From an uncultured Acidobacteriota bacterium (GTDB lineage Bacteria > Acidobacteriota > Thermoanaerobaculia > UBA5066), in contig CAIMWE010000075.1 in NCBI GenBank assembly GCA_903845115.1, positions 1 to 39,710 on the forward strand: 39,710 bases of DNA, read 5' to 3'. Below, one piece after another: positions 9,401 through 16,409 of the stretch. The notes under the pieces were generated by a model. It ran no database searches, was not told the origin of the DNA, and saw only the letters and a list, made by a program, of their open reading frames with translations. The translations under genes were made by a program, and so were the position numbers. Every line of letters begins with the position of its first letter. The stretch's first letter is position 1.

Positions 9401-10330
9401 GTCGTCCTTGATCTCGTAGAAGAAGACACGGTTGACCCAGCGATTCGGCGCCGACGCCCCGAACCACGTCCCCAGGAGGCCCGTGTAGTACCCCGCCTGG
9501 TTCGCCTCCCCGACCTGGTCCGAGGCCCACCCCGTCTCCGTCAGCCAGAACGGGCGCCCGTACCACCCAGTCTGCTGGAGGACCTCGCGGACCGACGGGT
9601 TCACGATGTCCCAGAGATTCGGCGAGCCGCCGAACGCCGTGGAGTCGTTCAGCTTCTTCGTCACGCCGGCATCCGAGCCCGAGTCGTAGACGTGGTGCGA
9701 CAGGATGTCGACCCGGTTCCCGGTGTTCGTGGCCGCGTCCTGCAACCAGCGGTACCAGTTGCTGTTCCCCGAGACCGTGTGCGCCGTCTCGGGCGCGGCC
9801 ACCAGCGCCCCCGGGCTCGCCGCGTGGATCGCGTCGGCCGCCGGGATCAGCAGGACGTTCAGGTACTCGGCCCGCGTCCCTGCGAACGACTGGCCTAGGT
9901 TCGGCTCGTTCCAGATCGACCAGACGCGGATCGTCCCCTGGTAGCGAGCCGCGGCGCGGGAGCAGAAGTCGACCCAGTCCGCCACGTCCCTCGGCACGCC
10001 CGTCTCCGGAGAGCCCGCCGTGGCCCACGCCGGCGTCCCACTGACCGTCGCGTAGACCTGCAGGCCGCGGGAGACCGCCCCCGCCACCACCGTGTCGCTG
10101 ACGGTCCAGTCGAACACCCCCTTTGCGGGCTCCGACTGCGACCAGGAGAAGTCGATCCGGACCCAGCCGATCGCGGCGTCCTGCACCGCCCCGTAGATGA
10201 TCGTCTGCTGCGTCCCCTCCGGGGCGTGCACGTTGACCCCGTACGGCGAGAGGGCGCCGCCCAGGGCGGGGCCGGAGGCCATCAGGACGCAGGCGGCGAC
10301 GGCCGGCAAGAGGGAGCGAGCGGAGATCAC
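6464..10330 (-). CDS. Large secreted clan GH-A glycosidase-like protein with NBR1-type Ig, FN3-like and repeated beta-sandwich modules
   Basis: From the GTG at 10330 the product has 1,288 residues. It opens with a short signal peptide (to about residue 25), and AAGGCGGA lies 7 nt upstream of the start. Residues ~28-325 form a TIM-barrel glycosidase: 'WSIWNEPN' provides the acid/base Glu142 and 'FWLTETGW' the nucleophile Glu265, the GH-A clan arrangement (GH39/GH5-like). Residues ~330-440 match an NBR1-type Ig domain (TVRLRNAGSTVW..PGSYRTSWRM). An FN3-like module follows, then at least two copies of a pair of beta modules ('NVILAETSG..VALRLFDW' and 'NLILTEVAG..VKVRLFSA'). There is no sorting signal at the C-terminus. 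The substrate, presumably an external polysaccharide, cannot be told. The gene lies 14 nt downstream of the LEA14-like gene on the same strand. Confidence 0.85.
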   Translation of the reverse strand: MISARSLLPAVAACVLMASGPALGGALSPYGVNVHAPEGTQQTIIYGAVQDAAIGWVRIDFSWSQSEPAKGVFDWTVSDTVVAGAVSRGLQVYATVSGTPAWATAGSPETGVPRDVADWVDFCSRAAARYQGTIRVWSIWNEPNLGQSFAGTRAEYLNVLLIPAADAIHAASPGALVAAPETAHTVSGNSNWYRWLQDAATNTGNRVDILSHHVYDSGSDAGVTKKLNDSTAFGGSPNLWDIVNPSVREVLQQTGWYGRPFWLTETGWASDQVGEANQAGYYTGLLGTWFGASAPNRWVNRVFFYEIKDDGNTAVPRWGMLRPDGTRKPAWTAYRDFIAANPTPGNDADVVAETVPSALATGSGADVTVRLRNAGSTVWSAAAGYKLEALDDAPSFGPGRVLLPGGSVPPGGEALFSFRLNAAVPPGSYRTSWRMLKEGTGTFGTPVSKGLTVAGACPAPGAPVASPGPAASGRSGSPVVFSWADPAGAVRPAGYRYELSPSASFANPSASGLTPASSVAFPTVRDLDLDLSFHVRAVAACGQAGPWSETVVARVARSPGPFVATGVEGLPMLTGQGGVPGTATVRYRNLGPVAAFLRLASSGNVFVLSASSILVEPGQEAVVAVDAVPGATAAQGLLRETLTASWDTGAVGTELVLATTDARSPGVRLAIDRASASILAPPGQTGETALLVTNPSSAAVTVIPNVSPDGSWLRFDLADFSRPFAPGEKRSVLLTADPLRRLSSDIPPPARTFLTLLPAGGAAADAASVEVLGVEVPVSQAVTSRPPVPAGSSFFLPTAVHAPGALGQLFTSYGWIRNLGADPATVDLYAVPSGQDGRSATKVTQAIPAFSALPLDDFVATLFGARSLAGTVEVRSASPAALSLRTTTRGESGGGTPYETEIPVASAGAGTGGGDAPLVLAGVKTTASFRMNVILAETSGTAARVALRLFDWTGAETASAVADVPPFGNVQFPLAGTLGVPSSFEAASLYVEPVSGGGRVTAIGTVIDNASASFSVVTGVPSVPRPAGPLVIPSIVHARGNGSYFTTDLSIANVSLASVPLHLVYSYAGTDALGVPVSGETAKDVTLGPRASLPIGLGNDVIRKLFLFSPDSNTSGTLRIEGAVSSIVARAVVSTPVDLLDPSKGTKSAEFGAFTASSSEAVGPAGAGVAVYPGLAKSDRERVNLILTEVAGGSASVKVRLFSATEAGLLGERSFSLSPFQKLQVNDLWNGAGGFALGPFPLDRVMVTLEAADAGSGRVVGTLTPVENTSNSPRILPLAPPGPPPLTR

Positions 10331-10344
10331 CGGCGGGTCCGCCT

Positions 10345-11160
10345 TCAACGCAGCGACAGCTTCACCGGGAACTCGATCGGGAAGTCCACGTCGCCGCCGG
10401 ACAGGCGTAGCCGGGCGAGACCCGTCAGCTTCCCGTCTACTTTCCCACCCTTCATCAGCGTGCTCCCGGCAGCCGCCAGGGCGGCCCCGTTGTTCACGGC
10501 GATCGGGATCTGGATCCTGTTCGTCCGGCCGCCGTAAACCAGGAACTTCTCCCTCACCCCGGACGCGACGGCTCTTCCGTTCACCTCCACCTCGCACCTG
10601 GCTTCCACCACCTTCAGGTTGAATCGGAGAGGGGAGAGGACCTCCACGTCGGCGTTCACCGTCGTCGTCGTCATCCCGAGCCCGCCCAGGTGGATCTCGG
10701 GCGCCTTCGTGAAGCGGCGCAGCGTCACCTTCATCGACTCGGTCAGACTGACGGCCGCGCGGGGAACAGCTGCTCCCCAGTCCACCTTCCGCGCCTTCCC
10801 CCCGTCGACCCGCTCCCCCTGGACGCGGACCGTCAGGACGTCTGCGCGGGCCTTCCCGATCGCCTCGCCGGAGAGGGCCTCCCACGAGACCGACCCGGCC
10901 AGCTCGCATCCCCCGGCCCCCGGCGACAGGGTCCCCTCGAGCGCTGCCCCCGGCGGAGCGTCATAGAACGTCAGGCTTCCCCGGAATTTCCCCGTGCACT
11001 TCTCTGCCACCGACGGCGCGAGAAGCAGCGCCACGTCCATCTTCTCGGCCCCGATCGGCCCGATTCTGAGGCCCACGATCGGAGGCCCGGCTGGCGGCGC
11101 CTGCTTGGCTGGCGCCCCGAGGACCGGTGCCGCGGCCAGGAGACCCAGGATCGCGATCAC
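10345..11160 (-). CDS. Exported LEA14-like (LEA type 2 / WHy domain) protein
   Basis: From the GTG at 11160 the product has 271 residues: a hydrophobic leader 'IAILGLLAAAPVLGAPA', a variable middle region with Cys residues, and a C-terminal LEA-2/WHy-like domain starting near 'NADVEVLSPLRFNLKVVEARCEVEV' (in pieces) and ending 'DFPIEFPVKLSLR'. Such domains are beta-sandwiches linked to desiccation tolerance or to binding at the cell surface; the exact role here is unknown. The frame is open upstream to an ATG at 11226, but residues encoded there (MGQPVKVVDVAFG) belong to a capD-like pseudogene remnant fused in frame, so the longer start may be spurious or may be a rescued N-terminus. The GTG start lacks a charged n-region, so the choice is uncertain. 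It is probably cotranscribed with the glycosidase-like gene. Confidence 0.75.
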   Translation of the reverse strand: MIAILGLLAAAPVLGAPAKQAPPAGPPIVGLRIGPIGAEKMDVALLLAPSVAEKCTGKFRGSLTFYDAPPGAALEGTLSPGAGGCELAGSVSWEALSGEAIGKARADVLTVRVQGERVDGGKARKVDWGAAVPRAAVSLTESMKVTLRRFTKAPEIHLGGLGMTTTTVNADVEVLSPLRFNLKVVEARCEVEVNGRAVASGVREKFLVYGGRTNRIQIPIAVNNGAALAAAGSTLMKGGKVDGKLTGLARLRLSGGDVDFPIEFPVKLSLR

Positions 11161-11181
11161 CGGACGCCAGTCAGCCGGTGC

Positions 11182-11430
11182 ACGGATCCCGAAGGCGACG
11201 TCGACCACTTTCACGGGCTGCCCCATGTTCAGGATGAAGATCTCGCCCCCCTCTCCCAGCGCCCCGGCCTGCAGAACGAGCTACGCCGCCTCGGGGATCG
11301 TCATGAAGTGGCGCCGCACCTCCTGGTGGTTCACGGTCGCCGGGCCACCCCTTGCGACCTGCTCCCGAAACTTCAGAACCACCTAGCCAGTCGACCCTAG
11401 CACGTTTCCGAACCGGACGGCGACAACTCG
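11182..11430 (-). pseudogene. Fragment of a CapD/FlaA1-type nucleotide-sugar 4,6-dehydratase, two in-frame stops
   Basis: Read on the minus strand, this stretch gives RVVAVRFGNVLGSTG, a TAG stop (11383-11385), VVLKFREQVARGGPATV, NHQEVRRHFMTIPEAA, a second TAG (11281-11283), then LVLQAGALGEGGEIFIL and NMGQPVKVVDVAFGIR. This is the C-terminal third of polysaccharide-biosynthesis dehydratases, whose usual text is 'VRFGNVLGSSGSVVPLFREQI..GGPVTVTHPE..RYFMTIPEA'. Both TAGs can arise by one or two base changes from expected codons. The 5' part of the gene is missing: homology stops 8 bp from the inverted-repeat element at 11439. The 3' end runs in frame into the LEA14-like gene. It is clearly dead as an enzyme. 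Confidence 0.85.
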
Positions 11431-11438
11431 ACAACTCG

Positions 11439-11859
11439 GGGTCAGGGCTGTGTTTTGTGTTTCAATCAGTCGATCTATCAACAAGTCCTGACAAAGATCA
11501 CGGCTGCGCAGCCTCGACCCCGGCCCCCGCAAGAGGCTTCCCCGCTTCCGACCCTCCACAGCACCGGGTTCTACGTCGACGTGGCCGATCGAGAAGCCCT
11601 CTGCCGCATCCTGGACTGGTTCTGAGCCTGGTGAATGTTCGTAGTCGACACGAACGTCCCCGTCTTCGCTGCCGACGAGCGTTCGCTGGCGCACCCGGTC
11701 TGCGTCCAGCGGCTCGAAGAGTGGCGCGGCGGATCTGGAGCCTGGTTGCGGGAACGCTTCATCGAGATCCCCTTGGCGGAATTGATCGGGAGGACCAGGA
11801 TGATTCCGCCAAGTCACAAGTTCCTACTCCGAAAAATACACAAAACACAGCCCTGACCC
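11439..11859. mobile_element. 421-bp element bounded by 22-bp perfect inverted repeats, no transposase
   Basis: The left arm 11439-11460 reads GGGTCAGGGCTG then TGTTTTGTGT; the right arm 11838-11859 is its exact reverse complement. Between them lie 377 bp containing debris of a toxin-antitoxin pair and no transposase. The arms are AT-richer than the surroundings. The outer block (GGGGtCaGGgCTG) and, in the right arm, the inner block GTGTATT resemble the arms of the palindrome at 4710-4770. I read this as a non-autonomous (MITE/REP-like) insertion or two such palindromic halves that trapped foreign DNA. It abuts the capD remnant. Confidence 0.65.
11559..11856 (+). pseudogene. Toxin-antitoxin debris: antitoxin tail and truncated VapC-like PIN toxin
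   Basis: A frame ending at 11625 reads STGFYVDVADREALCRILDWF, stop, which resembles the C-terminus of VapB-type antitoxins ('..VDLADREALYR..'). Nine nt later an ATG at 11635 opens MFVVDTNVPVFAADERSLAH, the N-terminus of a PIN-domain RNase toxin with its first catalytic aspartate (Asp5). Homology ends near residue 40 (GSGAWL); the rest of the 73-codon frame is read through unrelated sequence and the right inverted-repeat arm (IHKTQP, stop). The PIN domain lacks its remaining acidic residues and cannot be active. The order antitoxin then toxin matches intact vapBC operons. Confidence 0.6.
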
Positions 11860-11898
11860 TCCCCATCTCCCCATTGTGCGGCAGCCTGCGGCGACGCC

Positions 11899-14800
11899 CT
11901 ACCTGAAATACCCGTTCGCGTCGATGATGAAGTCAGTGGAACCGGCCGAACCGTTCAGGACGTTGACCGCCCCGCTACCGTCGGTGGCGAGCATGAGGAT
12001 GGCGTTGTTCGCACGGGTTTGCCCCGCCCTGAAGTTGAGGGTGCTGGTGAGCGGGGCCGACCCGAGGCTGGCCGGGTAGACGAGGATGGAGCCGGCCGCC
12101 GCCGGACCGGTCACGGTGAGGTTGGCGGAGACCGCTTTCGCGTCGGACGGGATGCCGCATGCGGAGAGAGTGATCGGGTAGAGGCGGGTCGACGACGCCG
12201 AGAGCGCGGGGCCGCCGAACGTGCCCGTCGCGTTCCGCGTGTCGGCGACCCGGCACGGGGAGAGCGCGTAGAAAGCGGCCGAGCCCGGCGGCATCGCGAT
12301 GGGAACCGAGGCCGTGCCGGCGCCGGACACGCACGACGTCGTCTGGTCCGTCTCCGTGATCGAGATCGAGACGGTTCCGGACGCCCCGGCCGTGACCGTG
12401 ATCTGGTTCGTTCCGGTCCCTGCCGTCACGGAGCCGCCGGTCACGACCCAGGCGTACGTCACCCCCGAGACCGTGGGAACCGAGGCCGTGAAGGAGCGAA
12501 ACGGGACGACGCTCGCGGGGGCGGTCACCACGGGAGCGGCCGGGGTCGCCTTGATCATGACGGAGACGGTAGCCGAGCTGTCCGTGCAAGGCGCGTTCGA
12601 GATCGTCCACCGCAACGTGATCGGCCCCGCGCCCCCCGTGTGCGTGAAGGTCGACGTGCCGCTGTTGACGTTCGAGAAGGTCCCCGTGCCGCCGGAGACG
12701 ACCGACCACGCTCCCGTGCCCGTGGTCGGCGTGTTCCCGCCCAAGCTCGCCGTGGTCCCGCTCGCGCAGATCGTCTGCCCCGTCCCGACCGTCGCCGTCG
12801 TCGGCGGCTGCGTCACGGTTATCGACACGTCAGCGGTCGAAGCGGGACACAGCACGTTCGAGATCGTCCACCGCAACGTGATCGGCCCGACGCCTCCGGT
12901 GTGCGTGAAGGTCGACGTGCCACTGGAGGCGTTCGAGAAGGTCCCCGTGCCGCCGGAGACGACCGACCACGCTCCCGAGCCCGTCGTCGGCGTGTTCCCG
13001 CCCAGGCTCGCGGTCGTCGCGCTCGCGCAGATCGTCTGGCCCGTCCCGACTGTCGCCGTCGTCGGCGGCTGCGCGACCGCCACGCTGACAGTCCCTGCCA
13101 GCGACGTGCACCCCGACACGGTCACCACCACCGTGTAGAGCCCCGTTTCGGCCGCTGTGAAGCTCGCTATCGAGGGATTCTGGACGGTGGACGTGAATCC
13201 GTTCGGCCCGATCCACGAGTACGTCGCCCCGGCGACCGTAGGCGTGGAGAGGGTCAGCGACTGGCCCGCGCAGGCCGGACTGGTGGCTGACGCCGTCGGC
13301 TGGGTGGGGTTGCACGACGTACAGCCCGGGTACGTGAACGACGCGATCCGCGTCCGCCAGTTGAAGGTCCCGCTCGAAACGAGGTATTCGTCGGTGTACC
13401 AGAAGGTGCAGCCGTCCGCCGGGTCGACGCTCATGGTGCTGTAGTCGCCCCACCGGTGGAGCGAGCCCGTCTGCGACCCGGTTCCGGCCTGGAGGACCGC
13501 CTCGGCCTGGGGCAGCGTGCCCGCCGTGTCGGAAACCAGGCGTCCCGCGTAGCGGATTCCCGGGTTGATCGACGAGCTGGACGCGCTGTAGCCGAGGGCC
13601 ATGTTCCCCTGGCGGTCCATGTTGACACTCCCCATCCAGCGGGAGGTGGAGTCCGGGGAATAGGTTCCCTGCTGGAAGAGCGTCGGGACCGGCGCCCCCG
13701 GCGCCCGGATCTCGTACCACCGCGCCGCCGACGCGACCACTCCCGAGCCGCTGATGCTGTGGGTCACGACGAGCGACTCGTTCGTCCCGAAGTTCCGGTA
13801 GTTCAAGCGCCACATCAGCCTGTCTCCGAGCGAATCGAGCTTGTTCGTCGTCCCGGTCTGCGGGATGCAGGTGCCGGTGGCCTCGCAGGCGTAGGTGTAC
13901 GCGGCGACGGGGATGGAGGTCGGGGCAGAGAACGGGAAGGTCGAGTTGCCCGGCGTCGTCCAGTCGACGTGGAACGGCCAGAAGAGGAGCTGGTTCGTGC
14001 CGCTGTCCCCGACGGCGAGGAAGTAGTTCGGAGCGCCCGCCGGGGGCATCTGCGATCCGGAGAGGTTCAGGTGGGACGGCAGGAGGCCGCCGTAGTTGAT
14101 GTTCGGGCCGAAGCACTGCTGGGTCGCACCGGCATCCCCCGAGACCATCTTCACCCGGTCGAAGGCGCAGACCTCGGAGCCCGCCCACCGGCCCCCGTTG
14201 GTGAAGACGTGGTACATCATGTAGTAGCCGTCCGGCCAGACTCCGCCTTTCCCGTAATCGTTGAAGTTGCTTCCGTAGTTGTACGCGTAGGTGTACCAGG
14301 CGCCCAGCGGGTCGGGCGTCTTCGAGACGGCAACGCACTGGAGGTAGGGCGTCGTGCTGACGGAGAACTGCGACAGGAACCAGCGGTCGGCGAGGGGGTC
14401 GTAGAGAACGAGGGGGTCGCCGTCGTTGTTCGCCGCGCAGCCCCCCCCGAGGCTCGTGAACAGGGTGTTCCCATTCAGCGGGCCGAGGAGCTTCGTTCCG
14501 CTCTTGTCCCAGACCGCGAACATCGAGTTGACCCACTGGACGTAGTGGTTGGGACCGACGTCGCCTTCCGTGTCCGGAGGGGCTCCCGTCATGGAGAAGC
14601 CGGCCAGACCGGCTCCCGCTCCCTCGAAGTTCCGGACCGTCGCCGGCATGGTGGCGGGCCCCATCCAGGTCTGGAGGACCGATTCGCCCGTAACGACCGG
14701 GGCCAGGACGGGGAAGGGACCGCGGTTGATCCCCCGGGGAGGCTCCAGCTCCAGCCGGTCGCTCAGGACCACCGGCCCGAGGGACCTGGCCGGCACGATG

Positions 14801-14985
14801 TCCCGGAGAGGGGGCGTCTCGGCGAAGGCCATCGGGGTCCGGACGGTATCCGCTCCGGTGACGGCCTGGGCGGAGAGGTCGAGCGTCGACATCGCCAGAC
14901 CGGCGCACAGCCCGAGGAGGATCCCGGGCCTCCTCGAGACCCGGCCCGCTGGCCGCCGCGCGGCCCCGTTGGAAGCTTCAGACAT
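11899..14985 (-). CDS. Secreted multi-domain protein with Ig/PKD-like repeats and C-terminal adhesion-type domain
   Basis: This 1,028-residue protein starts with a long signal peptide: positively charged 'RRPAGRVSRRPG', then a hydrophobic core ending 'LSAQA' near residue 41. GGTGGGG precedes the ATG. Residues ~90-560 form one large Trp/Tyr/Gly-rich domain, probably a beta-propeller or sandwich (GDVGPNHYVQWVNSMFAVWD; WYTDEYLVSS). Ig/PKD-like modules follow at ~565-645; two nearly identical 87-residue modules (~645-815, each with 'TVGTGQTICAS' and 'GPITLRWTISN') come next, and then another Ig-like module. The C-terminal ~125 residues begin 'FYALSPCRVADTRN' and end 'DFIIDANGYFR', a domain I recall from many secreted acidobacterial proteins. 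No protease or glycosidase active site is seen; surface binding is a guess. Confidence 0.85.
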   Translation of the reverse strand: MSEASNGAARRPAGRVSRRPGILLGLCAGLAMSTLDLSAQAVTGADTVRTPMAFAETPPLRDIVPARSLGPVVLSDRLELEPPRGINRGPFPVLAPVVTGESVLQTWMGPATMPATVRNFEGAGAGLAGFSMTGAPPDTEGDVGPNHYVQWVNSMFAVWDKSGTKLLGPLNGNTLFTSLGGGCAANNDGDPLVLYDPLADRWFLSQFSVSTTPYLQCVAVSKTPDPLGAWYTYAYNYGSNFNDYGKGGVWPDGYYMMYHVFTNGGRWAGSEVCAFDRVKMVSGDAGATQQCFGPNINYGGLLPSHLNLSGSQMPPAGAPNYFLAVGDSGTNQLLFWPFHVDWTTPGNSTFPFSAPTSIPVAAYTYACEATGTCIPQTGTTNKLDSLGDRLMWRLNYRNFGTNESLVVTHSISGSGVVASAARWYEIRAPGAPVPTLFQQGTYSPDSTSRWMGSVNMDRQGNMALGYSASSSSINPGIRYAGRLVSDTAGTLPQAEAVLQAGTGSQTGSLHRWGDYSTMSVDPADGCTFWYTDEYLVSSGTFNWRTRIASFTYPGCTSCNPTQPTASATSPACAGQSLTLSTPTVAGATYSWIGPNGFTSTVQNPSIASFTAAETGLYTVVVTVSGCTSLAGTVSVAVAQPPTTATVGTGQTICASATTASLGGNTPTTGSGAWSVVSGGTGTFSNASSGTSTFTHTGGVGPITLRWTISNVLCPASTADVSITVTQPPTTATVGTGQTICASGTTASLGGNTPTTGTGAWSVVSGGTGTFSNVNSGTSTFTHTGGAGPITLRWTISNAPCTDSSATVSVMIKATPAAPVVTAPASVVPFRSFTASVPTVSGVTYAWVVTGGSVTAGTGTNQITVTAGASGTVSISITETDQTTSCVSGAGTASVPIAMPPGSAAFYALSPCRVADTRNATGTFGGPALSASSTRLYPITLSACGIPSDAKAVSANLTVTGPAAAGSILVYPASLGSAPLTSTLNFRAGQTRANNAILMLATDGSGAVNVLNGSAGSTDFIIDANGYFR
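12596..13073. repeat. Tandem 217-bp near-identical direct repeats (period 261 bp) inside the Ig-repeat gene
   Basis: Copies at 12596-12812 and 12857-13073 match over almost their whole length at DNA level and differ at scattered sites, for example CCGTGCCCGTGG versus CCGAGCCCGTCG. The period of 261 bp is exactly 87 codons, so gain or loss of a unit keeps the frame. They encode two Ig-like modules. High DNA identity points to recent duplication or gene conversion. Confidence 0.9.
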
Positions 14986-15046
14986 TTCCCCACCTACTCT
15001 TCGGGGCCCGCAAACCCGACACTATCAGCACGTTCTGCGGCGCGAG

Positions 15047-15073
15047 TCTCTAGACACTGAGAAGGAATGTCAA
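15047..15073 (-). promoter_or_regulatory. Candidate promoter for the secreted Ig-repeat gene; overlapping element for the opposite strand
   Basis: On the minus strand TTGACA (15068-15073) is followed after 15 bp by TAGAGA (15047-15052), 60 nt before the ATG at 14985. The spacer is shorter than the usual 16-18 bp. The same TCTAGA core offers TAGACA (15051-15056) in the plus direction towards the glycosyltransferase. The two genes would thus diverge from overlapping -10 elements in a 119-bp intergenic region. Confidence 0.3.
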
Positions 15074-15104
15074 CGGGAAGCGAACACGCCGGGGTCCAGG
15101 GAAG

Positions 15105-16403
15105 ATGTCTTCCAGCGGACGGGATGTATCCTCGCGGACCGTGGCTCGCATCGGGGTCGACCTGACCCCCCTCCTGCCTCACGGCGAGAACGGGGGCTCG
15201 AAGGTGCTGGCGCTCGCGCTCCTCCGGGCGCTCTTCGAGCGGTCGCCCGGGTGGGACTGGGTCCTCTTCGCCTATCCGGCGGGAGCCCAGGACGCCGGGC
15301 GGCTCGCCGGGTCGAACGTCACGCTCCGGACGATCGACCTTCCTCTCCAGGTGGCAGGGGCCGCCGGCCCGTCGCGCCGCCTCTCCCGGGGCGCGAAGTC
15401 CGTCCTCCCCCGAAGGCTGCAGGCCGGCCTCCGGATACTGCTCCGGGACCGGGCGCGGAGGCGGACCGTGCTCTTCGCCGAGTCGCGACGGGCCGGTCTC
15501 GACCTCGTCTTCTCCCCGTTCGGCTCGACGTCGCTCATCGGCCGGGACCTCCCCTTCGTCGCCATCGTGTACGACCTCCTGCACGAGGTTCACCCGGAAT
15601 TCCTCGAACGCCAGATCGTGGATCAGCGCCGGATCGAGACGGCGGAGATGGTCCGGAAAGCCAGCCGCGTGGTCTGCGCCTCGGAATTTTCCCGCCGGGC
15701 CATGCTCGCGACGACCGGAATTCCGGCCGAGCGCGTCGTCGTGATCCCTCCCGTCATCGAGCCGCGCCCGATGGGTCTCGCGAAGGACGGCGGCGGGCAA
15801 CCGATCCTCTCCAGGTACGAGCTCTCGCGGCACGGCTACTTCCTCTACCCGGCGAACAGCTGGCCCCACAAGAACCACCTCCGGCTCCTGGAGGCCTACG
15901 CCCTCCTCCGCGATCGCGGGCCGGGGAGACCCCCCAGCCTCGTCCTGGCGGGGGCCGACACCGGAAGCGGGGGCGAGGTGACGTCCGCCGTCCGGCGCCT
16001 CGGCCTCGAAGGGGACGTCGTCAGTCCCGGCTACGTCCCGGCCGGGGACCTGGCCGTCCTGCTGTCGGAAGCGATGGCCCTGGTCTACCCGTCGCTCTAC
16101 GAAGGGTACGGCCTGCCCACGATGGAAGCGATGGCCGTGGGCACGCCGGTCGCGTGCAGCAGGGCGGCCAGCCTCCCGGAGGTGGCCGGGGACGCCGCCC
16201 TCTACTTCGACCCGCTGTCGGTCCCCGACATCGCCCGCGCGCTCGGGGAGCTGACGGCCATGGACTCGGCGGAGCGCGCGGCCCTGGTCGAGAAGGGCCA
16301 TCGCCGCTTCCGGGAGCACGAGTCGCCCGGGACGCTGGCGTCCCGCTATCTGGCCCTCCTCGGAGAGAGCCTTCCCGCGCCGGTCACGGCGACGGCCCCC
16401 TGA
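15105..16403 (+). CDS. Glycosyltransferase family 4 (GT-B fold)
   Basis: This 432-residue cytoplasmic enzyme should transfer a sugar from a nucleotide donor to a growing glycan or lipid-linked acceptor. The N-terminal half carries 'RIGVDLTPLLPHGENGGSK', the glycine-rich acceptor-side loop. The C-terminal half has 'LYPANSWPHKNHLRLLEAY', the usual opening of the donor domain, and the retaining-GT4 E-x7-E motif in 'PSLYEGYGLPTMEAMAVG'. The ATG at 15105 has AGGGA very close; a GTG at 15141 just before RIGVDLT is an alternative. It stands alone, diverging from the secreted Ig-repeat gene and convergent with the GH57 gene, and there is no polysaccharide cluster around it apart from the capD fragment 3.7 kb away. 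The donor sugar is unknown. Confidence 0.9.
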   Translation: MSSSGRDVSSRTVARIGVDLTPLLPHGENGGSKVLALALLRALFERSPGWDWVLFAYPAGAQDAGRLAGSNVTLRTIDLPLQVAGAAGPSRRLSRGAKSVLPRRLQAGLRILLRDRARRRTVLFAESRRAGLDLVFSPFGSTSLIGRDLPFVAIVYDLLHEVHPEFLERQIVDQRRIETAEMVRKASRVVCASEFSRRAMLATTGIPAERVVVIPPVIEPRPMGLAKDGGGQPILSRYELSRHGYFLYPANSWPHKNHLRLLEAYALLRDRGPGRPPSLVLAGADTGSGGEVTSAVRRLGLEGDVVSPGYVPAGDLAVLLSEAMALVYPSLYEGYGLPTMEAMAVGTPVACSRAASLPEVAGDAALYFDPLSVPDIARALGELTAMDSAERAALVEKGHRRFREHESPGTLASRYLALLGESLPAPVTATAP

Positions 16404-16409
16404 CGCCCG

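Noticed and set aside
11439-11859. Intact insertion sequence
   Set aside because: The inverted repeats are present, but the 377-bp interior encodes no transposase and no clear target-site duplication is seen outside the arms.
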